Assembly (NCBI RefSeq): GCF_014636235.1
Contig: NZ_BMDZ01000001.1
Span: forward strand, 186,001 to 250,000
From: Tistrella bauzanensis
Lineage (GTDB): Bacteria; Pseudomonadota; Alphaproteobacteria; Tistrellales; Tistrellaceae
Direction: 5' to 3'
DNA length: 64,000 nucleotides
Below are positions 17,357 to 25,421 of this stretch, one piece after another; the stretch's first letter is position 1; every line of letters starts with the position of its first letter. The notes beneath the pieces are model-generated. The model saw only the letters and a list, made by a program, of their open reading frames with translations, did no database searches and was not told the DNA's origin. A program made the translations under genes and the position numbers.

Positions 17357-17770
17357 TCAGCGGGCAGGGACCGGGGATGATGCGGCGCGGCGCCAGCCGT
17401 CCACCATCAGCCGGCTGGCCAGATCCTGCATCTCGCGGTCGCGCAGGGCCAGTTCGGTGAGTGCCGCTTCCAGCTCGGCCGCGCCGGCGGCGGGCCGGGC
17501 CTTGATCACGCGCTTCAACCCGTGGCGCGCATCGCGCAGGGCCGTCAGATGGTCGTGCAGCGCATCGCGCTCAGCCGCGAACGAGGCCTTGATGGCGCTG
17601 CGCTGCGGTTCCTGAAGATCGTGCATCAGCCGCATCAGCCCGCGGTCATGCGATGGCGGCCGCGACACGACCGCGCCGGAAATCATCACGCCGGCGACAA
17701 ACAGGTTCAGCGCCAGGCTGGCGATCAATCCGCCGACCACCAGCCGCGCACGGCGCCCACTCAGGGTCAT
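17357..17770 (-). CDS. Periplasmic metal-sensor-like (CpxP/CnrX-type) membrane-anchored protein
   Basis: The 137-residue product has one N-terminal membrane segment (about 9-32, LVVGGLIASLALNLFVAGVM) and a charged four-helix-type domain rich in Arg, Glu and Leu (LQEPQRSAIKASFAAERDALHDHLTAL), typical of periplasmic heavy-metal-sensor proteins related to CpxP and CnrX. Its start overlaps the stop of the anti-sigma-like gene. Last gene of the EF-hand/ECF sigma unit, so it may transmit a periplasmic signal to the anti-sigma factor. Confidence 0.7.
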   Translation of the reverse strand: MTLSGRRARLVVGGLIASLALNLFVAGVMISGAVVSRPPSHDRGLMRLMHDLQEPQRSAIKASFAAERDALHDHLTALRDARHGLKRVIKARPAAGAAELEAALTELALRDREMQDLASRLMVDGWRRAASSPVPAR

Positions 17771-18363
17771 TGCGGCTCCTCCAGCGTGCCCTGCTCGGCA
17801 TAGAGCACGGCCGCGATGTCGATGTCGTTCGATGTGTCCAGCGCCAGCGCCGCGCCGGTCATCCAGCCATTGCCACCGATCAGCATGCCCATCAGCAGGG
17901 CCGCGGCGGCAACAGCACCACCCAGCCGGGCTGCGAAAGCCGGGCTGCGACCGGTGGTGGACGTCCTGTCGGATACGGTCTTCGGCTGATGGTGCGGCCT
18001 CGTGCGTGGCGACTGGTCCGGCAGCGGCCCAGGCTGCACCACTGGCTGTGCGGTCGTGGCCGGCTGTGCCGTCGCGGCGGCGATCGTGCCGCGCCCGCCA
18101 TCGATCACCACGATCTGCGGCCGCTCGGCCGGAATCGCCTTCAGCCGGTTCAGGAACGCCGTATCCCGGCCGGTACCGTTGCCGCGCGGTTCGGGGGCGG
18201 CAGCCCGGATCAGGGCATCCAGCCGGCGGGCATCGTCCAGCACCGCACGGGCGCGGGGTTCGGCCGCCAGCAATACAAGGGCATCGTCGCGGGCGGCGGC
18301 GGGCCAGCGTGCGGGATCGCCGCCATGGGCGTCGAGCAACGCCCTGAAGCCATCGATGTCCAT
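17767..18363 (-). CDS. Probable membrane-anchored anti-sigma factor
   Basis: The 198-residue protein has an acidic cytoplasmic N-terminus (MDIDGFRALLDAHGGDPARWP), a Pro/Thr/Gln-rich linker, and one membrane helix near 150-175 (LGGAVAAAALLMGMLIGG). It shows no zinc HxxxCxxC motif. The start overlaps the stop of the ECF sigma gene (TGATG) and its own stop overlaps the next gene, the tight coupling expected of sigma/anti-sigma pairs. Role is inferred from position and topology. Confidence 0.65.
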   Translation of the reverse strand: MDIDGFRALLDAHGGDPARWPAAARDDALVLLAAEPRARAVLDDARRLDALIRAAAPEPRGNGTGRDTAFLNRLKAIPAERPQIVVIDGGRGTIAAATAQPATTAQPVVQPGPLPDQSPRTRPHHQPKTVSDRTSTTGRSPAFAARLGGAVAAAALLMGMLIGGNGWMTGAALALDTSNDIDIAAVLYAEQGTLEEPQ

Positions 18364-18968
18364 CACGCGCCTCCCTCGTCCTCGTCCATGCCGGTCTTGA
18401 GCTCAAGGCGCAGGCTGCGACGTGCCCTGACCAGCAGTTGTTCCATCGCCCCGGCGCTGACACCCATGGCATCCGCTGCCTCGCTGCCCGACAGCCCGGC
18501 GTCGTAGACCAGAGCGATGGCCATGCGTTGGCGTTCAGGCAGACCAGCCACGGCGTCGCCCACCCGCCGCATCGTCCGGTCGTGGATCAGGCGATCCAGC
18601 GCGCCGGGCGACGGGTCGGGCGGCTCCATGGCCTCGGTCAGTTCATTCATCCGTGGCCGGCGGAGCTGATCCAGGCAGCGATTGGCGACCGCCCGCCACA
18701 GCCAGGTTCCGAACCGCGCGCCACCCGGTCGCCAGCGGGCCGCGGCCCCCGCCCACAGGCGGGTGAACACGTCCTGCACGGCATCTTCGGCATCGCTGCG
18801 GCTGCTCAGCATGCGGGTCGCCACGGCGAGCGCCCGCTCGCCATGGCGATCCACCAGCCGACCGAAGGCCACGCCGTCGCCTGCCGCCACACGGGCGAGC
18901 AGGCGATCATCCTCGTCTTCCGGCCGCCCCGCGGCCTCGACGTCCGACGAGGATGCGACCATCGTCAC
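18363..18968 (-). CDS. ECF-type RNA polymerase sigma factor
   Basis: The 201-residue protein has sigma region 2 (RLVDRHGERALAVATRMLSSRSDAEDAVQDVFTRLWAG, then GTWLWRAVANRCLDQLRR) and region 4 (LPERQRMAIALVYDAGLSGSEAADAMGVSAGAMEQLLVRARRSLRLEL), with no region 1 or 3, as in extracytoplasmic-function factors. It follows the EF-hand gene with a 4-bp overlap and is overlapped by the putative anti-sigma gene. Confidence 0.9.
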   Translation of the reverse strand: MTMVASSSDVEAAGRPEDEDDRLLARVAAGDGVAFGRLVDRHGERALAVATRMLSSRSDAEDAVQDVFTRLWAGAAARWRPGGARFGTWLWRAVANRCLDQLRRPRMNELTEAMEPPDPSPGALDRLIHDRTMRRVGDAVAGLPERQRMAIALVYDAGLSGSEAADAMGVSAGAMEQLLVRARRSLRLELKTGMDEDEGGA

Positions 18969-19465
18969 CCGCCGGCCTTGGGGGCGTCGGCGGCAGGCTT
19001 GCCGTCCTTGCCGTCCATCTTCCAGCCGTCCATCTTCCAGCCGTCCATGTGGCGGGCCCGCATGGCCTCGCGCTCGGCCTCGGTGATCTGGCCGTCGCCA
19101 TCGGCATCCAGGCGACTGAACATCCGGTCAGCGCCCGTCATGAACTCATCGCGGCTGATCTTGCCGTCGCTGTTGGTGTCGACCTGCTTCATCATATGGG
19201 CGCCCATGCGACCCGGCCCACCCTTGCCGTCATGGCCCATGCCGTCATGGCCCTTCATCATGTCGGCGCGGGCGGCCTTCATCTCGTCACGGGTGACGCG
19301 GCCGTCCTTGTCGGCGTCCATGCGCTGGAAACGATCGGCGGTCTTCGCCTGCATCTGCTCCAGGGTCATGCCCTGATCATCGGCGGCGATCGCGGCCACG
19401 GGGAATGCCACCAGGGCGGCGATACCGGCGGCTGCGGCCATGCGGCGGATGCTGAACTCGGTCAT
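18965..19465 (-). CDS. Exported EF-hand calcium-binding protein
   Basis: The 166-residue precursor has a signal peptide ending PVAAIAA (about residue 28) and three canonical EF-hand loops: DADKDGRVTRDE, DTNSDGKISRDE and DADGDGQITEAE. Between the first and second lies a Met/His/Gly-rich stretch (MKGHDGMGHDGKGGPGRMGAHMM) that could bind metal. The C-terminus has a 5-residue tandem repeat WKMDG encoded by 15-bp units. First gene of the ECF operon, suggesting that calcium or another divalent metal is the cue. Confidence 0.82.
   Translation of the reverse strand: MTEFSIRRMAAAAGIAALVAFPVAAIAADDQGMTLEQMQAKTADRFQRMDADKDGRVTRDEMKAARADMMKGHDGMGHDGKGGPGRMGAHMMKQVDTNSDGKISRDEFMTGADRMFSRLDADGDGQITEAEREAMRARHMDGWKMDGWKMDGKDGKPAADAPKAGG
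19011..19040. repeat. 15-bp in-frame tandem repeat in the EF-hand gene
   Basis: Two identical 15-bp units (19011-19025 and 19026-19040) plus a partial third encode repeated Trp-Lys-Met-Asp-Gly near the C-terminus. Confidence 0.85.
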
Positions 19466-19587
19466 CGATCACATCTCCTTCGGAGCGTGTGGGGGATCGG
19501 GGAATGCCGGATCGCTCCGGTTCTGCCAGAGACGGCGCGTCGTCGTGCCCGTCTTCTGTCCCTTAAACGACCGGTCCCGGTCACCTC

Positions 19588-20337
19588 CTACGCCTGTCGT
19601 GTGTGGTTGTCCTGCCAGCGTGCCGCCGCCGCGTCGTCCGATGCCTTGGCCGCCACCCAGCGCGGCCCCTCGCTGGTGTCTTCCAGCTTCCAGAACGGCG
19701 CGCGGGTCTTCAGCCAGTCGATCAGGAAGGCACAGGTATCGAAGGCGGCGGCGCGATGGGCGGATGCGGCGATCACCAGCACGATCCGCTCGCCCGGCTG
19801 AAGCCGCCCGACCCGATGAATGATGCGGATCGCCTCAAGCGGCCAGCGTTCAGCGGCCTGTTCCGCCACCCGGCGGATCTCCCGCTCGGTCATGCCGGGA
19901 TAATGTTCAAGCGTCATGGCGCCGATCGTCTGGTCGCCGTCGCGGCCGCGCACCTGGCCCACGAAGATGGCGATGCCGCCGGTGGCATCGCCGCCTGCCG
20001 CCCGGGCGTATTCGGCGCCGACGTCGAAATCCGCGGTCTGGACGCGGATGTCGATGGCGCAGGTGCCGGCGTCACTGCCGCTGCCGCCGGTGACCGGCGG
20101 AAAGATCGCGACCTCGTCGTCATCGGCCAGCCCGGCATCGCCCTGCGCATAATCCTGGTTCACCGCCACCCGCACGGCCGAGCGGTCGGCCAGCGCCGCT
20201 TCATGGCCGGGGCTCAGCGTCGACAGATGGTCCAGCAGCCCGGCCACGGTCGCGACCGCCGGTGAAAAGGCGATGTCCTCGTCTGCCCGGCCCACGCGGG
20301 CGCGCATCCAGGCGAAATAAAGCACATGCAGCGACAT
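19588..20337 (-). CDS. MoaD-MoaE fusion, molybdopterin synthase
   Basis: A single 249-residue frame. Residues 1-85 are a MoaD-like ubiquitin-fold sulfur carrier ending AIFPPVTGG (Gly84-Gly85). About 15 linker residues follow, then a full MoaE catalytic subunit with FVGQVRGRD, LEHYPGM, HRVGRLQPGE and the Lys-containing WLKTRAPFWKLED. MoaD normally ends free at Gly-Gly so it can be thiocarboxylated; here it is internal. Mycobacterial MoaX is a known fusion of this kind that is cleaved after translation. It lies 23 bp after pgsA on the same strand. Confidence 0.87.
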   Translation of the reverse strand: MSLHVLYFAWMRARVGRADEDIAFSPAVATVAGLLDHLSTLSPGHEAALADRSAVRVAVNQDYAQGDAGLADDDEVAIFPPVTGGSGSDAGTCAIDIRVQTADFDVGAEYARAAGGDATGGIAIFVGQVRGRDGDQTIGAMTLEHYPGMTEREIRRVAEQAAERWPLEAIRIIHRVGRLQPGERIVLVIAASAHRAAAFDTCAFLIDWLKTRAPFWKLEDTSEGPRWVAAKASDDAAAARWQDNHTRQA

Positions 20338-20360
20338 GGGGCCGTCTCCTGGTTCGGGGG

Positions 20361-20918
20361 TCAGCGCCGGTCGGCGGCGATCAGATGGCGCATGCCGGTC
20401 TGCATATAGGCCCATCCCGTGATCACGGTCAGGCCCGCCGCCACCCACAGCAATGTCGTGCCGCCCAAGGCGGCCGATGCCGGCAGCACCGGCAGCAGCA
20501 GCAGCACGGCGATGGCCGCCATCTGCACTGTCGTCTTCCATTTGGCAAGGCCCGATACCGGCACCGATACCCGGTCGCCGGCCAGATGTTCGCGCAGGCC
20601 CGAAATCAGGATCTCGCGGCACAGGATGATCAGCGCCGGCAGGGCATCGGCCCGGCCGTCGCCGACCAGCATCAGCAGTGCCGCGGTCACCAGCAGCTTG
20701 TCGGCGATCGGATCGAGGAAGCGGCCGACGGCGGAGACCACGCCCCAGCGCCGCGCCAGCCAGCCATCCAGCCAGTCGGTGACCGATGCGGCCGCGAACA
20801 GCCCGAAGCTGACCCAGGCACCGGCCACCGGTTCCAACAGGAAGGCCGCCAGGAAGAACGGGATCACCACGATCCGCGACAGGGTGAGCAGGTTGGGAAG
20901 GCGATTGCGCATCGGCAT
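20361..20918 (-). CDS. pgsA: CDP-diacylglycerol-glycerol-3-phosphate 3-phosphatidyltransferase
   Basis: Makes phosphatidylglycerol phosphate in the inner membrane. The 185-residue protein has the CDP-alcohol phosphotransferase signature DGWLARRWGVVSAVGRFLD (DGxxARx8GxxxDxxxD, about residues 58-80) and four to five hydrophobic segments. I start at MPMRNRLPNLLTLSR; the third-codon Met is equally possible. It lies between uvrC and moaDE on the same strand, a neighbourhood common in alphaproteobacteria. Confidence 0.92.
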   Translation of the reverse strand: MPMRNRLPNLLTLSRIVVIPFFLAAFLLEPVAGAWVSFGLFAAASVTDWLDGWLARRWGVVSAVGRFLDPIADKLLVTAALLMLVGDGRADALPALIILCREILISGLREHLAGDRVSVPVSGLAKWKTTVQMAAIAVLLLLPVLPASAALGGTTLLWVAAGLTVITGWAYMQTGMRHLIAADRR

Positions 20919-21046
20919 CCGGTGACTGGGGGCGGGGGCATATGGCCAACTCGGGCGGCAGGACGCGCCCATTCTCATGACGCGCCCACTCTACAGGCCG
21001 GCGGCGGGTTCGTCAGCCTCGCGCGATCATGTGCCGGTGAAGGCGG

Positions 21047-23554
21047 TCAGCCGTCGGGGTGAAAGAAGTGATAGATCTGGCGGGCGACGGTGGTGGAGAT
21101 GCCGTCGACCTTGGCGATGTCGGGCAGACTGGCCACCTCGACCGCCTTGGCCGAGCCGAAATGATGCAGCAGCGCTTTTTTGCGCCGCGGGCCGATGCCG
21201 GGGATCTCGTCCAGTGCCGAGGTGCCGATCGCGCGGCTGCGCTTGGCGCGGTGCTGGCCGCCGGCGAAGCGGTGGGCCTCGTCGCGCAGGCGCTGCAGGA
21301 AATACAGTACCGGGTCGCGGTCGGGCAGGCGGAACGGCGCCTGACCGGGCAGGAAGAACCGCTCGCGGCCCGCATCGCGGTCGGGGCCCTTGGCGATGGC
21401 CGCCACCATGATCCGGCCGGTCAGCCCAGCCGCCTCCAATTCCTCGACGCCGGTCTTGAGCTGGCCTTCGCCGCCATCCAGCAGCACCAGATCCGGCCAG
21501 CCGTCGACCCGGTCCACCTCGCCTCCGGCCTCGTCGAGTTCGCGGGCGAGCCGGGTGAACCGGCGGCGCATCACCTCGCGCATCATCGCATAGTCGTCGC
21601 CACCGGCCTTGGCCGGGTCGATGTCGCGGATGGTGAAGCTGCGATAGGCGCGCCGGTCCAGGCCGTCGGGGCCGGCGACGATCATACCGCAGACCGCGTG
21701 GGTGCCCGAGATATGGGCGTTGTCATAGACCTCGATCCGGCCGGGCGTGCGATCCATGCCGAAGACCTTGGCGGTGCCCTCCAGCAGCCGCTTCTGGCTG
21801 GACGTCTCGGCCAGCTTGCGGCCCAGCGCCTCACGCGCATTGGTGACGGCATGACCCACGGCCTGGGCCTTGTCGCCACGTCGCGGCACCGCGAGCCGCA
21901 CCTTGTGGCCGGCGCGCACCGACAGCGCCTGGGCGACCAGCGCCGCCTCGTCGGGTTCCTGGCTCAGCAGCACCTCACGCGGGGGCAGCTTGTCGGCATA
22001 GAACTGGCCAAGAAAGGCCGACAGCACCTCGGGCGCCGGGCTGCCGGCCTCGTTGGCCGGGAAATAGGCCCGGTTGCCGTAATTCTGGCCGCCGCGGAAG
22101 AAGAACACCTGGATGCAGGCCTGGCCGCCCTCATCGGCGATCGCCACCACATCCGCATCCTCCAGACCCTGGAAATTGATCCCCTGGCTGGCGGTCACCC
22201 GGGCCAGAGCCTTGATCCGGTCGCGATAGACCGCGGCGGTCTCGAAATCCAGCGCTTCGGCCGCCTGCGCCATATGGCCCTGCATCGCCTCGCGCACGCT
22301 GGCCGAGCGTCCGCGCAGGAAATCGCGTGCCTCCGATACCAGCCGGCCATAGCTGTCGCGGTCGACATAGGCGCAGCACGGCGCGCTGCACCGCTTGATC
22401 TGGTATTGCAGGCAGGGGCGGGTGCGGCTGTCGAACATCGGATCCGAGCAGGTCCGCAGCAGGAACGCCTTCTCCAGCATCGCCAGGGTTTCGTTCACCG
22501 CGCCGGCGCTGGCAAAGGGGCCGAAATACTCGCCCTTGCGGTTGCGGGCGCCGCGGTGCTTCACGATCTGCGGAAAATCATGGTCGCCGGTGATCAGGAT
22601 ATAGGGGAAGCTCTTGTCGTCGCGCAGCAGCACGTTGAAGCGGGGCCGCAGCCGCTTGATCAGATTGGCTTCCAGCAGCAGCGCCTCGGCCTCGGAACCG
22701 GTGACGACGATCTCCATGGTCCGGGTCTCGGCGACCATCCGCATCAACCGCGGCTGCAACTGGTTGATCCGGGTATACGATGCCACCCGCCGCTTCAGAT
22801 GCTTGGCCTTGCCGACATAGAGCACGTCGCCATGGGTATCCAGCATCCGGTACACGCCGGCGCTGTCGGGCATGGTGCGCAGCGCCGACTGAATTGCGGC
22901 CCGTCCGACCTGCAATTGCGGATGCCGGCGCAGCGACGGGCCGGTGGGGGCCGCCGGGCCGGCATCGCTGCCGATTGCCCCTTCAGGGGGCGTGGCGATG
23001 GCATCATCAGGTGCCCCGACGTCAGGCGGCCCGGCAGCGCCGTCGCCGGTGTCGGCCGATACCCAGGCATCCGCCTCGGCATCGTCGGCATCAGCCTCGT
23101 CATCGGCGTTCTCGTCACTGCCATCGACCGGCGCCAGCCGCACCCAGCCCGGATCGCCGGTCTCGTGACGCGGCCGCCGGCCCGAACGATGGGGTGCCGG
23201 GCGACGGGGTGCCGGGCGATCATCCGAGGCGCCGGCCATCCCGGCACGGTGATCGGCGCGATCCTCGTCATGCCCAGAGGCATCATCGGACGCGTCATCA
23301 TCTGCCCCGTCGTCGCCAGTGTCATCGTCGCCAGTGTCACCGTCGACGGCGTCGTCATCGCCGGTTTCGCCGTCTGCGACACCGGCGGGCCGGCGGCGCG
23401 ACAGCAGCCGGGCCAGGGCCGGCGTGTCGAGTGCGGCGCCATCGCCTTCCCAGACGATATCCTCGGCCCCGGTATCCTCGGCATCTCCGGACGCGGCGCC
23501 GGTCTGGGCCGGATCGGTCGGCTGGCGGTGGATATCTTCAGGGGTCTCGGTCAT
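21047..23554 (-). CDS. uvrC: UvrABC excinuclease subunit C with acidic N-terminal extension
   Basis: Makes both incisions in nucleotide excision repair. The conserved protein begins near residue 225: a GIY-YIG nuclease (AGVYRMLDTHGDVLYVGKAK), the Cys cluster region around TCSDPMFDSRTRPCLQYQIKRCSAPC, a UVR motif, the RNase H-like C-terminal nuclease (RIEVYDNAHISG) and a final helix-hairpin-helix (IPGIGPRRKKALLHHFG). The first ~220 residues are Asp/Gly/Ala/Pro-rich, very acidic and repetitive, so the product is 835 residues against the usual ~610. A start nearer the domain cannot be excluded, but no suitable ATG lies there. Confidence 0.93.
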   Translation of the reverse strand: MTETPEDIHRQPTDPAQTGAASGDAEDTGAEDIVWEGDGAALDTPALARLLSRRRPAGVADGETGDDDAVDGDTGDDDTGDDGADDDASDDASGHDEDRADHRAGMAGASDDRPAPRRPAPHRSGRRPRHETGDPGWVRLAPVDGSDENADDEADADDAEADAWVSADTGDGAAGPPDVGAPDDAIATPPEGAIGSDAGPAAPTGPSLRRHPQLQVGRAAIQSALRTMPDSAGVYRMLDTHGDVLYVGKAKHLKRRVASYTRINQLQPRLMRMVAETRTMEIVVTGSEAEALLLEANLIKRLRPRFNVLLRDDKSFPYILITGDHDFPQIVKHRGARNRKGEYFGPFASAGAVNETLAMLEKAFLLRTCSDPMFDSRTRPCLQYQIKRCSAPCCAYVDRDSYGRLVSEARDFLRGRSASVREAMQGHMAQAAEALDFETAAVYRDRIKALARVTASQGINFQGLEDADVVAIADEGGQACIQVFFFRGGQNYGNRAYFPANEAGSPAPEVLSAFLGQFYADKLPPREVLLSQEPDEAALVAQALSVRAGHKVRLAVPRRGDKAQAVGHAVTNAREALGRKLAETSSQKRLLEGTAKVFGMDRTPGRIEVYDNAHISGTHAVCGMIVAGPDGLDRRAYRSFTIRDIDPAKAGGDDYAMMREVMRRRFTRLARELDEAGGEVDRVDGWPDLVLLDGGEGQLKTGVEELEAAGLTGRIMVAAIAKGPDRDAGRERFFLPGQAPFRLPDRDPVLYFLQRLRDEAHRFAGGQHRAKRSRAIGTSALDEIPGIGPRRKKALLHHFGSAKAVEVASLPDIAKVDGISTTVARQIYHFFHPDG
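23311..23340. repeat. 15-bp in-frame tandem repeat in uvrC
   Basis: Two 15-bp units (23311-23325, 23326-23340) differing at the last base encode repeated Asp/Thr/Gly in the acidic N-terminal extension of UvrC. Confidence 0.85.
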
Positions 23555-23938
23555 GTCCGTCTCACAAGCGTCATCGGATCGTCAACATATCCACGGAAAC
23601 TGTGGATAACCATGTGCATATCGTGTTGAGGGACGTTGCGACAGGGCCGCCCGCTTGGTTTTCCATCGCTTTGCCCAAAAATAAGGCATTTATTAAGGCA
23701 TTGTTTTTACTACGATTTCCACAAATCAGGTCGCCAGCCACGTACCATCAAGGGCTTAGCACGGAGAGTCAGTGTCAAGTGCTTTCTTGGATGGTCCCTG
23801 TGCAAAAAAAAGCGGGTGTGGCCGGATTCCGCCACCGTTCCCGCCCCGTTCATGGCGGTCGACTACATGCATCCGCATGCTATCAGAGCGATTCGGCATG
23901 TGGTGGGCGGGCTTTGCACAATATGGCCCGCCTCGCGG
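23555..23938. other. AT-rich gap uvrC/folB with DnaA-box-like sites
   Basis: No gene is seen in these 384 bases. A perfect DnaA box TGTGGATAA (23601-23609) forms a 7-bp inverted repeat with TATCCAC at 23588-23594. TGTGCATAT (23613-23621) and TTTCCACAA (23716-23724) are one or more steps from consensus. Between them, about 23656-23730 is strikingly AT-rich for this genome and contains the repeat TAAGGCATT/TTAAGGCATT and a T5 run. The arrangement is origin-like, but only one box is perfect and the flanking genes are co-directional. Confidence 0.5.
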
Positions 23939-24346
23939 TCAGGCGCGCATTCGCTCAATTTCCACACCCACCCCGGCGGCGTCGGGGAACACGTCCAGCT
24001 TTTCGATCCGCACCCGTGCCACCAGAACGCGATCGTCGGTGAAGCAGAGCCCCGCCACGCGTTCGGCAAGTGTTTCAACCAGATTGACATGGCCATCCCG
24101 GGCGAGTGCGCGTATGCCGATCACCAGATCCTCGTAAGACAGCACATGCGACAGATCATCGGCCGGTGGCGGCCCGTCGTCGCGCAGGGTGATGTCGATG
24201 TTGAAGGCCACGCGCTGTGGCCGGCCATGTTCATGCGCATGGACGCCGATGTCGCAGGCGATCACCAGGTCGCGGATGAACAGATGTCGCCGCGCGGGCC
24301 GTTGATCCGGCTGGGGGACGGCACGCAGTTGGATCGGGTCGGTCAA
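23939..24346 (-). CDS. folB: Dihydroneopterin aldolase
   Basis: Cleaves 7,8-dihydroneopterin to 6-hydroxymethyl-dihydropterin and glycolaldehyde in folate synthesis. The product has the FolB fold motifs LFIRDLVIACDIGVHAHE, the catalytic-region LSYEDLVIGIR, and VNLVETLAERVAGLCF. I place the start at a TTG (24346) preceded by GGAGAG at good spacing, giving 135 residues. The only in-frame ATG upstream (24457) would add 37 unconserved residues. A pteridine-reductase-like SDR lies just upstream on the same strand. Confidence 0.88.
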   Translation of the reverse strand: MTDPIQLRAVPQPDQRPARRHLFIRDLVIACDIGVHAHEHGRPQRVAFNIDITLRDDGPPPADDLSHVLSYEDLVIGIRALARDGHVNLVETLAERVAGLCFTDDRVLVARVRIEKLDVFPDAAGVGVEIERMRA

Positions 24347-24495
24347 GTCGCTCTCCCGTTCGGGGCGCGCGGCCGGCCGGCAGACCGGCCCGCCCGAGGG
24401 TCTTGGTTCAGGGCAAGGACGAAGCGAGAAGGGGCAGAGGCCGGCCTGGGCCGGCATCGCGCAGTCCTACCGCAGTGCGTGAGCGCCGTCGAGGG

Positions 24496-25362
24496 TCAGT
24501 CCAGTGCCGCATCATGCGCCCCACCCCCCGCGCCGGGATGCGGTTCCGATCCATGTGGCCCAGATCCGTGCGGCGCCTGCGCCCAGCCCAGATGCTGGCC
24601 GCCGTCCAGGGCCAGCATCTGGCCGGTCATCGCCTGGGCATCGATCAGGAAGCGGATCGCCGCCGCGATCTCGGCAGGCGAGGTGCCGCGCCGCAGGGGC
24701 ATCTTGTCGCATTGGGCGCGGAAGCCCTCGTGGTCCTGATGCACGCTGGCGAGTGTCGGGCCGGGGCCGATGGCATTCACCCGGATGCGTGGCGCCAGCG
24801 CCATCGCCATGGTCCGGGTCAGGGTCCACAAGCCGGCCTTGCTGACGGTATAGGTCATGAAATGTGGTGTCAGATTCCACACCCGCTGATCGATCAGATT
24901 GATGATCGTACCGCCGGCATCGTCCGGCAGTTGTGCCACCAGCGCTTGCGACAGTACGAAAGGCGCGCGCAGGTTGACCTCCATGTGGAAATCCCAGCTA
25001 TCGCGGGTGGCGGTGGTGACGGCATCATATTCGAAGGTCGAGGCATTGTTGATCAGCACACCCACGGGCCCCAGCGCCGCGGTGGCGGCGGGCATCAGTG
25101 CGGCGACCTCGGCTTCCACAGACAGATCGGCGGCCAGTGCCACGGCCCGCCCACCCGCCGACACGATCTGCGCGACCACGGCGTCGGCATCTTCGGCCGA
25201 ACCGTTATAGTGCACGGCCACGGCATAGCCATGGGCTGCGAGGTCCAGCGCCACGCACCGGCCGATGCGCCGGGCGGCGCCGGTCACCAGGGCCGTCCTG
25301 GGTATGGCGGGCAGGGGTCTGGCGCCGTCGATGAGGCCGGGCTGTTCGGAGTGCAGGGTCAT
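24496..25362 (-). CDS. Short-chain dehydrogenase of the pteridine reductase / FolM type
   Basis: The 288-residue NADPH-type SDR has the cofactor loop TGAARRIG, matching the TGxxxRxG variant typical of PTR1/FolM pteridine reductases in place of the usual TGxxxGxG. It then has NNAS, a catalytic Tyr in YTVSK, and DGGQHLGW near the C-terminus. The terminal ~25 residues are His/Gly/Pro-rich. Its position before folB supports a role in reduced-pterin metabolism, such as dihydromonapterin reduction. The substrate is an inference. Start chosen at MTLHSEQPG. Confidence 0.8.
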   Translation of the reverse strand: MTLHSEQPGLIDGARPLPAIPRTALVTGAARRIGRCVALDLAAHGYAVAVHYNGSAEDADAVVAQIVSAGGRAVALAADLSVEAEVAALMPAATAALGPVGVLINNASTFEYDAVTTATRDSWDFHMEVNLRAPFVLSQALVAQLPDDAGGTIINLIDQRVWNLTPHFMTYTVSKAGLWTLTRTMAMALAPRIRVNAIGPGPTLASVHQDHEGFRAQCDKMPLRRGTSPAEIAAAIRFLIDAQAMTGQMLALDGGQHLGWAQAPHGSGPHGSEPHPGAGGGAHDAALD

Positions 25363-25421
25363 GGGGCAGGGGTCCGTCTGACAGGAAGGGTCATGTGAAG
25401 AAGCGGCACCCGGCCACCCGG

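Noticed and set aside
21059..23629. An 856-codon plus-strand frame opposite uvrC, and a similar 868-codon minus-strand frame opposite the aldolase/dehydrogenase (6813-9419)
   Set aside because: Both have shadow-type composition and no recognisable family; the opposite-strand genes carry full catalytic motifs.
23555..23938. Calling this region the chromosomal origin outright
   Set aside because: Only one DnaA box is perfect, flanking genes are co-directional and typical origin neighbours such as dnaA, hemE or parAB are absent; kept only as a hypothesis.
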